Of a DNA stretch of 64,000 nucleotides, positions 47,305 through 59,900 are shown piece after piece. Below the pieces are notes generated by a model, which worked only from the letters and a program-made list of their open reading frames with translations, was not told where the DNA came from and did no database searches. Within the stretch, counting starts at the first letter, position 1. Each line of letters begins with the position of its first letter. Where the stretch lies: assembly GCA_032164245.1 (NCBI GenBank), contig JAVMKO010000003.1, positions 46,316,890 to 46,380,889 of the forward strand, written 5' to 3'. The position numbers and the translations under genes are program-made. This DNA is from Sternotherus odoratus (lineage: Eukaryota; Chordata; Testudines; Kinosternidae).

Positions 47305-48420
47305 CACAGAATCATAGAAATGTAGGGATGGAATGGACCTCAAGAGGTCATCAAGTCCAGCCCTGTGTAATGAGGCAGCACCAAATATACCTACACCATC
47401 CCTGACAGGTATTTGTGGAAGCCCCAGTATTGGAGGTTTTTAACAGGTTAAACAATCTCCCTTGGACGCCTAATCCAGTGATTAACTACCTGTATCGTTA
47501 GACAGTTTTCCCTAATACCTGAATCTCCCTTGTTGCAGATTAAGCCTATTACTTCTTGCCATACCTTCAGTGACCATTGAAAACAATTTATCACTATCCT
47601 CTTTATAACAGCCCTTAATATATTTGTTAACAGTCTTCTTTTCTCATGACTAAACATGCCCAGTTTTATAAGCCTTTCCTCATAAATCAGGTTTTCTAAA
47701 TCTTTTATTGTTTTTATTGCTCTCTTCTGGACTCCAATTTATCCACATCTTTCCTAAGTGTGGCATCCAGAACTGGACACCATACTCCAGCTGAAGTCTC
47801 ATCAGAGGTGAGCGGGACAATTACCTCTAGTGCCTTACATACAATACTCCTCTTTATACGCCCAGAATGATATTATTCTTTTTTGCAGTTACATCACATT
47901 GTTGACTTATATTTCATTTGTAATCTACTAACCCCCCAGATCCTTTTCTGCAGTACTGCCACCAAGCCAATTATACCCTACTTTGTAGTTGTGCATTTGA
48001 TTTTTCCTTCTTCAGTTTAGTACTTATTGCACTTTTCTTTATTGAATTTCATCTTGATTTCCAACCAATTGTCTAATTTGTCAAGGTTGTTTTGAATTCT
48101 AATCCTGTTATCCAAAGTGCAACCCCTCCCAGATTGGTGTCATCTGAAAATTTTATAAGCATACTCTCCACTCCATTATCCAAGTCATGAGTGGAAATAT
48201 TGAATAGTACTGGACTCAGGACTGAACCCTTCAGGCCTCACCACATATGCCCTCTGAGTTGGACAGAAAACCATTTTTACTACTCTTTGAGTACAGTCTT
48301 TCATCCAATTGTGCATCCACCTTATAGCAATTTAATCTTGACCACATTTCCCTGGTTTGCTTCTGAGGGACTATGTGAAAATCCTTACTACAATCATGAT
48401 GCCTATATGGCTCTGATTTC
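47305..48420 (-). mobile_element. CR1 LINE 3' region, about 1.1 kb
   Basis: Begins with the reverse complement of the terminal octamer ('cacagaatcatag'), passes through 'catccctgacaggtat' and 'ccagaactggacaccatac', and extends further 5' than the other copies to about 'gtgcatccacctta'. It is the longest CR1 here but contains no intact coding domain; long frames across it are antisense accidents. Confidence 0.9.
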
Positions 48421-51232
48421 TGGAACACCGACAATACTTGCCTTTGAGATTTCTGATACATATACCATGGTTAAAAATCTACCACATTTGTACAATATTG
48501 CTAACGCAACTCATTCAAAAATCATGAGTTGTGATCCAATATTCATGAGATTTTCTTTTAGAAAAACCTCAGTTATACATTTTATGTGTTTTTTATTGCC
48601 TTCAACATTTGTGCCTTTGTTGTTGGCATTTTTTAAAAGCTTTTCTCCACAATCATGAGAGTCTCACCTAATCACTGTTCTCCAAAAGCTGGGAATCTAA
48701 TAAAAACTCCAAATATCACAAAGCTTGTGACAAAATAATGGAATTTGGCAATACTGTTTTAAGGGGATTGTTCACATAGGATCAATCGTACCCAAGAACA
48801 GTGGTTGTGGGTGGACGATTTTCATTATGTTTGTTATTAAAACACCCACATTACCAGCTTTACTGAGTGCTAATAAGTGCAAGAATTTTTCAGATACGCT
48901 TTTTTAAACAACTCCAATAACACTCCTGGATCTACAAGAGATCGAAATCAAGACTTGAGTCCAGAAGATATGATTTGGCCACTGAAAGATATCATCATGG
49001 TCTGCTACCTAGAAGATAGGCTAAAAATCAGGAAGTAGTTACAGTTTTGGCACCAATATTACAAATGAGAAGATATCCTTATACCTTAGGACTCACCTAT
49101 AAGAAGTAGTATTCATTTGCTTGCTTGTATAAATTATTCTCCAAGGAGGAAGAAAAGAATGTTCTCATCAGTGTATCCCTAAAGAATAAAATTATTCAGA
49201 ATAATGAGGAATCACATTGATGGACTGAAGGACATTTTTCAAAAACTCATATGGGCTTTAGGACAAGTGCCTCAAATTAAAATAAATGGGATTTGTTCTC
49301 TTAAATCCCTGAGGTGTCTTTGAAAATTTTCCCCTGGGCTATTTATTATGGCAGTGATTTATAATCTACTTTCCTGTACACAATTGTTTGGCTGATGTTT
49401 ATAAATTGAAGTACAGAATTCAAATAGTACATCTGAGTCCTGTACAAATCAAAAACTTCACAGATCAACAAAGTTTGGCTGCCTGAAAAAAAGCTTAGTC
49501 CCAGACCAAAAGACAATTTAAAAAAAATCCAATAGGGGGACTTTGAAAGAGATATGGTGAAGGGAACCCAAGACCATCCATATACTGGTATCATTCAGAA
49601 TATTTTTGCCCAAGTTGGAGATATCTCCCCCTCCCCCCCATTCTCATCAAGCATCAGGAAGACCTGAAACAAAGCAAACTTTTTTTTAAAGAAGTTTATA
49701 AATAACATTGGTTTTTGTTGAAGATTTTAGTTAACATCCTATGATGGAGGAGATGAAGCAGCCATGGAAATGTTGTGCTGTCTATTTATGGTTTATTTGT
49801 TTTTCAGTGAACAATAGTGAGCCTTACAAGCCTTAATTTTTGGACATAGCAAGAAACACTTAGCTACTAGGGAGTTGCGGTGGCAGAGTCAAACATAGGA
49901 TCTAAGCTGATGTGGCCTTCAATTGTTCCTGCAAAGGTGAATACAATAACAGAGGGTGGGGGAAAGGGAGAGGGGGAAATTTGTTTTTGAAACTCTGAAA
50001 TACCTTCTAACCCTTTTCAAGGTATGCATGTGTGGCTTTCGGGGTATTTCCAGCAATGCTGAAAAATAAAATCTTTCCACAGCACGTCATTAAACAAAAA
50101 TCTTCCCCATTGAAATAGGAGTATCCAGGGATGGCTGCATCAGAGTTTTCTTATTTATGTGGAAAAGGAGAGAACAACACCCAGGATGGCCAGTTGCTTG
50201 CATTTCTGCAGAGACTGAATGTGACTCTGAATTCTCTGACCACTCTGACCAAAATCTGACTAACTCTGTGTGAAGGTATAAAGAACACAGAGACCTGATC
50301 ATACAGAGCAGCAGCTCATAAGCTTAACAGGGAAAGTCAGGCCAGTAAAACAGACTGTGTATTGATGGCAAGCCCTGCAATTGCTAACAAAACAAACATT
50401 TAAATTATAATATAGAGTTGCTTGCAAACCGAATCTAGGAGAATAATTTCCACGTTCTCAACTCCCCTGAATATGTTTTTGAGTACTGTCTGGAAAAGTT
50501 TTGATTTAAAACATTAAAAACAATTATATCATGCTAAAGAGAAAGTACAGAACTAATAGAAAGTCCCCAAATACTCAGGGACTGGAGAGGAAGAGCTGTG
50601 ATCATAAGACTTGGTTATTTATCAAGAAAATAAATCTGCTCAGAGAATTGAAAACTTGAGGTATAAATATAGAAAGTTTTTCATTTTTTTCTTGATTTGG
50701 AACAATCCAGTTAAGCCAACTGGATATGGCTTATGCTTGACAAGAGAGCTTTTGTGAAGTGATATGTAGATGCTTCATTTATACATAAGAAAAAACTCTG
50801 GATAAAAGAGTTAATCTTCTGGGATGCAAAATCAGCAGAAGTCTTACTGAATAAAATCAAAGCCAAGAAAGCTTGGGAGTGAAAACACAGTCAGGCACCA
50901 GAACTTGTATACTTGTTGCGTATACTTACAGAGCAACTTGTAAGTATACACTATGATTGATAGTGTAGCTAGCTATCCTATAATATTACTACGTTTGGTA
51001 GTGAATTTAACTTTGATTGTTGCTGACTATACTTCATTTTTTGTTTCCTTTCCTAAATTTGCATGGTTCTAATCTTAAAACAATGGAAAATCATTTTAAA
51101 GAACGTTGAAAGGTTCTTTCATACTGAAACACTATGGAACATAATACGGTTTTCTCCAAGTAGCCAATTATTGACAGAGGAGGCTGAAAAATTGGAAAGA
51201 TGCTAGATTAGCATAAGGATATAAAATAGCTA
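48421..51232. other. unrecognised interval
   Basis: AT-rich, no feature recognised. Confidence 0.4.
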
Positions 51233-51675
51233 TACAAGGTGAGATGAACGGTCTATCTAGCCCAGTATCTTGTCTTCCAACAGTAGCCAGTGCCATATGC
51301 TCAGAGGGAAAGAACAGAACAGGGTAATTTATTGAGTGAGCCATTCCCTGTCATGTGGTCCCAGCTTCTAACACTCAGAGGTTTAAAGACACCCAAGGTT
51401 GCTTTCTTGATTAGTAGCCACTGATGTACCTATCTTTCCTGAAGTGACAAAGAGTCCTGTGGCACCTTAAAGACTAACTAAAGTATCTTTCCAGAGTGTA
51501 TCTAATTCTTTTTTGAAACCAGTTCAATTTTTGGCCTTTACAGCATTCTCTGACAAAAAGTTCCTCAGGTTGAAGGGATTTGTGAATAAGTACTTAGTTA
51601 TGTTAGTTTTAAACTTGCTGCTTACTAATTTCATCAGATGACCCTTGGTTCATGTCTTATGTGAAGGGATAAATA
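51233..51675 (-). mobile_element. CR1 LINE 3' fragment with small insertion
   Basis: Minus-strand tail ('ctatctagcccagtatcttg', 'cattccctgtcatgtggtcc') interrupted at 51440-51483 by a 44-bp Penelope-type piece. Confidence 0.82.
51440..51483 (-). mobile_element. 44-bp Penelope-like tail fragment
   Basis: Just the arm 'acaaagagtcctgtggcacc' plus 'ttaaagactaactaaag', flanked by a 9-bp duplication tatctttcc (51431-51439 and 51484-51492). It lies inside a CR1 and so arrived later. Confidence 0.8.
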
Positions 51676-52569
51676 ACAGGATATAAAGTTAATACTCTCA
51701 TGACAAGCAATTTAATTCTTATGTAAATCACTACAATTAAATAACACAAAAAAGGAACTTGATACTAAGTGATGATAGGTCCTTTGTACACATTACTTTC
51801 CTGTGGGAAAACATGTCAATATACATTTATGCCCCTTACATGATGATCCAGAATCTTTCACTTGAAATAGCAAAAAATGCAAAATTCCAAAACACTAAGG
51901 ATAATTTATTTTATTCATTACTTCTGATTTTTAAATACACATATAGTGCCCATCCAGTGTCCTAGACACCTATCCCATACATTAAAAATCACAACATAAA
52001 CAAATCATTTACACTGAATTTATTCTGGGGGTGGGTGGGTGGGACATTTGTGGTTTTATGTTGAGCTCCAAATTGTCTAGCAATGAAATGTCTAAAGAGG
52101 AGAAATAGTAACAATTTAAAAATATTGAAAAAGTGTCAGGTGAGGAATTAACAAACACAGTTAATTGGATATAGCAAGGAGTAATGGAATAAAATGAAGA
52201 AAGGCAAAATGAATGGAATAAAATGAATATCAGGGGAAAGTGTCCTGACAGTACAATAGGATGATCTTCCAAGAAAAGTGATGGAAGAACCATTAAGCTG
52301 AGATTTTTGATACTACACTGGACAGTACACTAGGGAATGTACTGGAAGGAAGGATCCCAGGATTGGAGGAAGATAGATGAGAACCCCCCTCTAACTTCAG
52401 TGATTCTACTGTGATTTTAGGAAAATTGACTGTCCTTAATCAAAGTGGAAAGAAGAACCTGCTGCTATGATGGTGATGCCATTCCCAAAGGCAGTACAAG
52501 TTATCATGTTATTTGCTTAATTGTGCAGGTTTACTATCATTAGCTAACAGTACAGGCAACCTTTGGAAA
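51676..52569. other. unrecognised interval
   Basis: AT-rich, no feature recognised. Confidence 0.4.
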
Positions 52570-52641
52570 GATCATGAAGTGGTCTGCTGAGACCCTCAGC
52601 AATTTTCAAGTGGCCTGTAAAAAAAAGTTTGAGAACTACTG
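52570..52641. mobile_element. hAT right-end fragment
   Basis: Ends 'aaaaaagtttgagaactactg', the same terminus type as the element at 18114-18382. The left end is not identified. Confidence 0.6.
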
Positions 52642-52990
52642 TTCTAGTAGATTTGTGAGGCATGACTTCCCTTTACAAAAACCACTTGACTATTCCCCAA
52701 CAAATTATGTTCATCTATTTGTCTGGCAATCTTGTTCTTTACTATCATTTCAACCAGTTTGTCCAGTATTGAAGTCAGGTTTACTGGGCTATAATTGCTG
52801 GGGTCACCTCTGGAGCCCTTTTAAAAAATTGGTGCCACAGTAGCTATCCTCGAGTCATTTGGTACTGAAGTTGATATAAATGATAGGTTACAGACTATAG
52901 TAAGTAGTTCAAAAATTTCACATTTGAGTTTCTTCGGAACTCTTGGGTGAATACCATCTGGTCCTGGTGACTTTTTAGTTTATCAGTATT
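52642..52990 (-). mobile_element. CR1 LINE internal/3' fragment
   Basis: Minus-strand sequence of the type 'gtccagtattgaagtcagg ... ctggtcctggtgacttttt', from upstream of the usual CR1 tail. Confidence 0.7.
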
Positions 52991-55103
52991 TAATTTTCTG
53001 TAAAAAAAACCCACAACACAAATGAATTGCTCAGTCCTACAAATTATGAATATTAGAATTCATTTTCTGAGGTCCATTTTTGTGAATTAGCGTGCAGCAT
53101 TGCCATCTTTACTGGCATGAGAAATCCCTTTGACTTCAGTTGGATAGCTCGTGTGAACAAATTATGTGGTCCTGGATCCAAAATGCAATAATCCATAAAA
53201 ATAATTAATTATGACAATAAAATCAAGTTATCTAAAAGCACTGTGAGGAGACTTATATGAAGTGTTTCCAATGAAATCTGAATATAGATGAAATTCAGGA
53301 ACCAGTGTGTTTTGTTATGACCTTGAAACTCGTTCTACACTTGCTAAGGTTTGTGAATTTGGGCTTCATTTTGAGTGAACATAAGCCAGTTTGTGATTTT
53401 GATGCAAACCCAGGTGAAACTCGATGACTTGGACTGAGCTTCATTCTGCAATTTTGTGTTCTGACTATTTAATATTCAAAGTGAAACTTTTGGAGTGCAA
53501 AGCTACCTAATGTAAGTCTGAACCAGAAATAAGCCAAACCTCACATCTTGGATCCAAACCCTTTGGAATTGTGGGTGTGGTTGGGTTGTTCAGACTCAGA
53601 ACCCCAGATTCAAAGTTGCACCTACTTTTTCAGTTCTGGATTAGCTCCACAATTGGAAGGGTCTTATTTTCAGTTCATAAGAGACCAACCTCATGAATGT
53701 TTTCATGAGATTTTTGGTCCAAGATGGGAGAAATCACATTTCTTGGTCACAAGATGGGAGAACCAACTGATTTTATGAGACTTATGCAAATCTGGGCTTA
53801 AATCTCTTTAACAGCATACAAGATCTTTGCACTGATGAATCCAAGCCTGAACACTGACCTTCCTCATATGATGGCAATGGATCTTGATGGTAGTAGGACT
53901 GGAGCAGTTCCATGGGAAGGTGGAGGGCTTCCACTGGAAGTGGAGGCATTGGGGACCCAGTACTATTTTTCAGGGGGTTGTTGTATCAGAGCATGTGGAA
54001 GTTTTGAGGGAAATCCAGAAGAGTTGCAGATAATCTGAGTGGTTGTGGATCCACTGACTTTAATCCCCTTTTAGGGAGTGGAGGGCACACACACTGACCA
54101 TGGGAGCTAATTACAGTATTACCTAAAGCACCACAGGAACTGCTCTCTTGTGAAATACTATTCATCTGAGTGGGCAATGCGTCATTGTCATTTGAACTCA
54201 TGGAGCCTTATTATTCTCCTTTCAGCAGAACACTATTTTTTCCCCAAGCATTGCTGGCAGATGTATTCGTTTAAGAAGTTAATACATTTCCATCACTGCA
54301 ATGTTTGGTTTTCTAACACTTAAATCTGCTGGCCTACCTGTTTATTTTAATTCTTTGGATCACCCTAAAGTGATGAGTCTGGGATGGAAGGCTGGGATTA
54401 AATTTTATCCAGATGGTGCTATTTCAGGCCCAAATAGTAAGAGCTATATTAGCACGCTGCTTGAGGTGGAATGGAGGGAGTCAGAACGAGCTCTCTTTTT
54501 CTCAAGTGTGTTTATACATAGGAACACATTTCTAATGTTACCTTAATTAAAAAGAGAAAATCAAATCACAGAGGTTACTTTGGATTTGTGTCTCATTTAA
54601 AACCAGTCTAAGAAAATACTAACAGTGTACATTAATGATTTTAGAGGATTTTGTCTCTAGTGTTGTAAGCCTTTACCTTGTGGGATGGTTATCTAAACCA
54701 GACATTAGTAGAAACAGATGTTGTGTGTGTTTTTTTTCTTTTAAGGAATATGCTTTCTCCAGAATAAAGGGTATAGAAACCAAGAGGAAACATTTTCCCT
54801 CTTGCACATGGTTTCTGTACTTGGCCAGCTATCTTACTATTTTATGATTGCCAGACTTATGTCCTTTGAAATAGTAGATATGGGATCAAAAACTTATGCT
54901 GTGAAAACAGCTAAATGTTACATCAAATGCAAACATAATTTGAACACTTGAAATTTCACAAGGATTTACACAGACAACACTAATGCCTTACATCATAACA
55001 CAGCATGTGTTGCAAATGTGATAATTGGAACTCAAATGGAAATATGCAATAGCTAGCAAAAAAGAGAGAAATATATCAAGAGGCAGATTCTTAGTGAAAA
55101 ATA
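52991..55103. other. unrecognised interval
   Basis: No feature recognised. Confidence 0.4.
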
Positions 55104-55118
55104 TCTTCACAAAGGTAG

Positions 55119-55306
55119 AGGAAACAAAGAGTCCTGTGGCACCTTAATGACTAACTAAACTATTGAAGCATAAGCTTTCATGGGCTAATACCCACTTCGT
55201 ATTAGCCCACTAAAGCTTATGCTTCAATACTTTAGTTAGTCTTTAAGGTGCCACAGGACTCTTTGTTACCTCTGCTATTCCAGACTAACATGGCTACCTC
55301 TCTGAT
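55119..55306. mobile_element. palindromic Penelope-like insertion
   Basis: Flanked by a perfect 15-bp duplication, tcttcacaaaggtag (55104-55118 and 55307-55321). An antisense arm (about 55122-55200) is followed at once by its inverted copy (55201-55276) and then the plus-strand 3' end 'cagactaacatggctacctc'. It has the same architecture as 40045-40327 in opposite orientation, and the two share the same outer 5' boundary ('aggtaacaaagag' type). The hammerhead-like core is cut at the centre and lacks its first bases. Confidence 0.88.
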
Positions 55307-55401
55307 TCTTCACAAAGGTAGTACATTTTGATCAATCAGTAGACAAAGAAAATCTCCAAAGCATAAACCAGATGCATCCATAGTACTTTGAGGAACTAGA
55401 A

Positions 55402-56042
55402 CGGGGTGGGCAAACTACAGCCCAGGCATCACATCTGGCCCTTCAGATATTTTAATCTGGCCCTTGGGCTCCCCACAGCTCCTGGAAACAGCAGCATGTC
55501 CCCCCTCTGGCTCCTACAGTTAGGGGCAGCAAGGGGATTCCACACACTGCCCTCACCCCAAGTACTGCCTCCGAAGCTCCTATTGGCTAGGAACAGCAGA
55601 CAATGAGCGCTGCAGGGGTGGCATCTATGGAAGAGGCAGTGCACAGAGGCACCTGGACGCGCCTCCGTGTAGGAGCCAGAGGGGGACATGCTACTGGTTC
55701 CAGAAGCTGCTTGAGGTAAGCACCACCTGGAGCCTGCATCCCTGACCTCCTCCTGTGCCCCAACCCCCTGCCCCAGCCCTGAGCCCCCTCCTTCACCTCA
55801 AATTCCTCATCCCCATCCTAGATCTTGCAACCCCAGCCAGAAACCCCCCCCCCCAACGCAATCCAACCCTCTTCACTAGACCGGAGCTCCCTCCAGCACC
55901 ATGCACTCCTCATTTCTGGCCCCATCCCAGAGCCTGCAGCCCCTCCAACACCTTGACCCCCTATTTCATGAGCATTCATGGCCCACCATACAATTTCCAT
56001 ACCCAGATGTGGCCCTTGGGCCAAAAAGTTTGCCCATCCCTG
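55402..56042. mobile_element. non-autonomous hAT transposon, 641 bp
   Basis: Left end CGGGGTGGGCAAACTACAG and right end CAGGGATGGGCAAACTTTTT (read inward) form inverted repeats. The 8-bp duplication is aactagaa (55394-55401) and aaatagaa (56043-56050). The middle is C-rich and non-coding. Confidence 0.9.
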
Positions 56043-56209
56043 AAATAGAAGAATAATTTCGAAATGACACACATTTCAGCCAATAATGATGGAAAGAGTA
56101 TAGCAGTATAGCAAGTAAGAGCCTGCTCATGTGAGGTTCTGACACTTGTGTAGCACCCTCAACTCCAATTGACTTCATTTTGAAGAGTGAAACCCTAAAT
56201 TAGTTGATG

Positions 56210-56960
56210 GTAATAAAGAGAGAGAGAAGTCAAGAACTTCAGAGAAGACAGCTATTAGGACCAAGAAGTTAGACTGGACAGAAAACAATATAATATGATT
56301 CAGCTTGGAAACATACAAGCTACTATATTTGGTGAAAAATAATACAAAACAAAGATGGAAGGGGAGGAATCTGGAAAGCACTGATGCTGAAAGAAGCCTT
56401 GAGATGATAATGGACAGCAGCAGATCTGTGTTTCCAATGCAATATGGCAGCAAGCAAAGCCAACGAGATTTTGGCCCACATACACAGAGAAATCACATCA
56501 CAGAATAGGGAAATGATACTGCATCTCCATATGGCTCTTTGGAGACCATGTCTGGAATACTGCATTTAAACCTGGACACCAGCAAGATATTGACAAATTG
56601 GAGCATGTTCAGAGAATGGCTTACAAAAAAATAGGATTGGTTTTATGAGGAGAATTTTAAGCAGCTAAATATGCATAGCTATGTTAAGACACAGACATCC
56701 AGAAAAGAAGATGTTAATGTAAAAAGTATTTTAAAGAAGTGTGGTTTAAGTGTATATAGATAAGAACAATGGTCTTAAATTAAGAAAGAGAGAAATTAGA
56801 CTGAATAACCAAGAAAAAGCTCCCTACGAGTAAGATACATAAGACTGAGGAAGAGACTTCTAAGAGAAGTGGTGGATGTCAATAGCATACTGCATTTAAA
56901 ACTGCACAACATTACTACATGTAGGGAACAATTCCACACTTTCAGATGGATTGACCCTTG
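56210..56960 (+). mobile_element. CR1 LINE fragment, ORF2 end
   Basis: Plus-strand CR1 ('atcacagaatagggaaatg', 'gaccatgtctggaatactgc', 'ggacaccagcaagatattg'), covering the end of ORF2 and start of the tail. Degraded, with stops in all frames. Confidence 0.75.
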
Positions 56961-59900
56961 CATGACCTAATAAATCACTTCCATCTGTAATTTCTGAGAT
57001 ACTTTTATTCATCTTTAGAGGGGAGATTATAGAATTATGTAGTTGCTCTTTTGTTCTACTGCCACAAGTTCAGCTAGATGGAATCAGTATCAGCCATTCA
57101 GAGAGCTGGATTGGTCACCATTATTCTTTTATAAGAATGTAAAACAAATAATTTTAGTCAGTGAAGACCTACTTTATTTATGAAAGTGAAGTATGTTTTG
57201 ATGAAATAAAATTAGTCCTATGACTAAGGTGGTCTAGGTTAAAGTACACAATAGTACTCTAAACCCAGCAAAATACAGAAAGTCAGTAAATCAATTCTGC
57301 AGGACCTGATTGGCACTTTAATGGGAAAACCTATTGGAGTAAACTAAAAGGGAGAAAATATCCATGGCAAATTCTTCCCAATCATTCCAACAAACAGAGA
57401 GGGTATGCGTTCTCCTTGCTCTTCCCTCCCCCCAGCAAACATGGGACCCACAAACCCATTGGGAACTGCTTAGATCCTGAGAGAACAGAAATAGGCCAGG
57501 GCTGTCAGTGGAGGGGGCTCCTTGCCTTTGCACTGACTCTGGATCCTTGATGCTCAGAGCTGGTGTTGCTCTAACTAAGATGAATTTCTCCACCTGGCTG
57601 CTGCCTGAGGGACTATCGTTAAAATGAGATCTCCATTGTGGAGAGGGCCCCAGAAATATAAGAGACTGTATTTATTACATTTATGCCATGAGCTCTGTGA
57701 CTGGTGGGGATAATATACATATTTCCTGGATCACCTATTGCCTTTTCCCATTCTTGTGTGTATCTCTATACCAGCAGAATAACCCCTTGGCATCAGAGGT
57801 CAAAAAGTGGAGGCCTTTCTCAATATAATAGTTAGCCTTTAGATTTACATGTTCAAAATGCTGAAGAAACACTGATTAATGACTCCACATTTGGATTATT
57901 TGGGTTATGGAATATTGGACTAAATTTTAAGTGCTTTATCAGGTTTGTTTACGTAACGTTTGCAGAGAGAACAGCTTAATGTTGATCTCAGTTCAGGCCA
58001 CTGAATGGAAATATTTTCTTTGTAGTTGGAACTGATTTTTAACTTTGATTTGTACTATTGTTTGCAGGTAGTTCCTTATAATAGAATGTGGGACTTTTGC
58101 CTTTTTTTCCCTTTCCTCTTTCCCCTTTCTACTTGCTTGGCTTCATTGTGGTATCCTAAGCGCGTACTTGGTGGGATGGGATTTGTGGCCTCTGAACTAA
58201 CCTCTTATTAATGCTGTTCAATTGATTGAGTTGGAGGAGCCCTGTTGATATGGTGTGGCTAACTTCTACTCCTCTTACTTGCAGAGACCCATTTGATAAC
58301 TTCTGCCACATTACAATCTAATTTACACCAGTTACTGAATTAGAAGTTCTGGCTCAGGTCGTTTCTGAACTATTGTATCTAGAGAAACACTTAAAAAAGG
58401 AAATGTTTCGCAGTTAGAACATTTTTTTACTGTGGCTTCTTTATGACATTGTTTTTGGGGTAAAAACTCTGTTTCTGCCAAATCTAAGCTTCTGTTGCTG
58501 TGGCACTAGAACTAATATGAAATCTGATCTAAAATTCTGATTCAGCTATATAATACTTTTGCAGTTCAACCTTGGTCTACTGAGATTTTTTTTTAATGTT
58601 TGAGTCTCTGGAAACAGCTATAAATATCATTTTATGGAACAGAATGTTCATATTTCTAAAGCAGTAAATCTGTTTGCTCTATAGCGTCAATGTTTTCACC
58701 ATGCCTTTTTTCTTGTATCAATATTTCTAACAGAAACTATGCATTCATGATCGCTCACACAGATGTCACATGGATCTAAACTTTGTATAGTCCTGAGATT
58801 TGTGTCAGAAGATGCAAAAAGGATTTGTGATCATAAATAAAAAAGACCACACATATGATTGAACTGTGATTCATATGTAGGTTGTAAGTCTTCACAGAGT
58901 ACAATTAGTGTCTCTTTTGTTAAATACAGAGAGAATTATGGAGTAATAATAATAAAATATTATTGGCATTGTTCAATAGTATTGCATATTTCCTCCTAGA
59001 GAGGCCTATTCCAAACATTTTTATTTACTTAATATAGAAAAATAAGTAATTTAATATTTGTAGCATTATAATATAAATCTTGGTTAAAATTTACCATTTT
59101 CACCTTTTCATTTTTTGTTTCATATTTGTACTTTTTTTAAAAAAAAAAGCAAAACAATCTTCTAGCACTACTATACTACTTGTTAATCTAAACACTAAGC
59201 CAAAAAAGCAGGTGACAACAGCCCATCAAGGTGATCTTAGCTCTCTAAAGTAGTACAATACATTCAGCTGATATATCCAGCCAAAATATATGCGATCAGA
59301 ACATTGCTAATGAACATTCCAGGAATAGTATTCACAGTTAACTAGTGAATTATACTACAGCTTTACTGTGTTTCACCACTTTCTGTCATAAATTTCTCAC
59401 CCAGTATACAGTCCTTTGGAAAACATTGCCAGCCGGCTCAACCCCTAGGGGCCAGGTCTCCTTTACAACAACCCTCCACACTCCTCGTGTGCTGAGCAGA
59501 CCTGTGTACAGGAAAGTATCTGGGTCAGTATTTTTAACATTACTAGCACCCACATGAAGGTGTGGCTTCCCATGTTCTGTTTTCTTTAAAGTTTTATTAA
59601 GAAGTTTTTAAGAGTTATGTCTTAGGTATTTAAGAGTTAGGCTTTAGGTGGGCCTTTGTTATCTGTTCCAACTTGATATGTAACTTCTTTGGTGGCTATC
59701 TGTCTAGCTAGTGCTCTAGTTCTGCCTGCTACCCTTCCGGTCTGTCCAAGTACTGGCTACTTGGAGCTCAGGTGAGTAGTTAAGAAATTATTTATGAGAG
59801 ATGCAAGGCTCTAGTGACCAGGCAGAATCATAGTGAAGTAAACTGATTAGCAGATAGCTCCAAAGAACTGGTAACAACATAAAGTAAAGTAACTAATCAA

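Noticed and set aside
48191..48658. Open frame of 155 codons on the plus strand
   Set aside because: It starts inside the antisense CR1 copy and continues into AT-rich sequence; the composition gives no domain or splice context.
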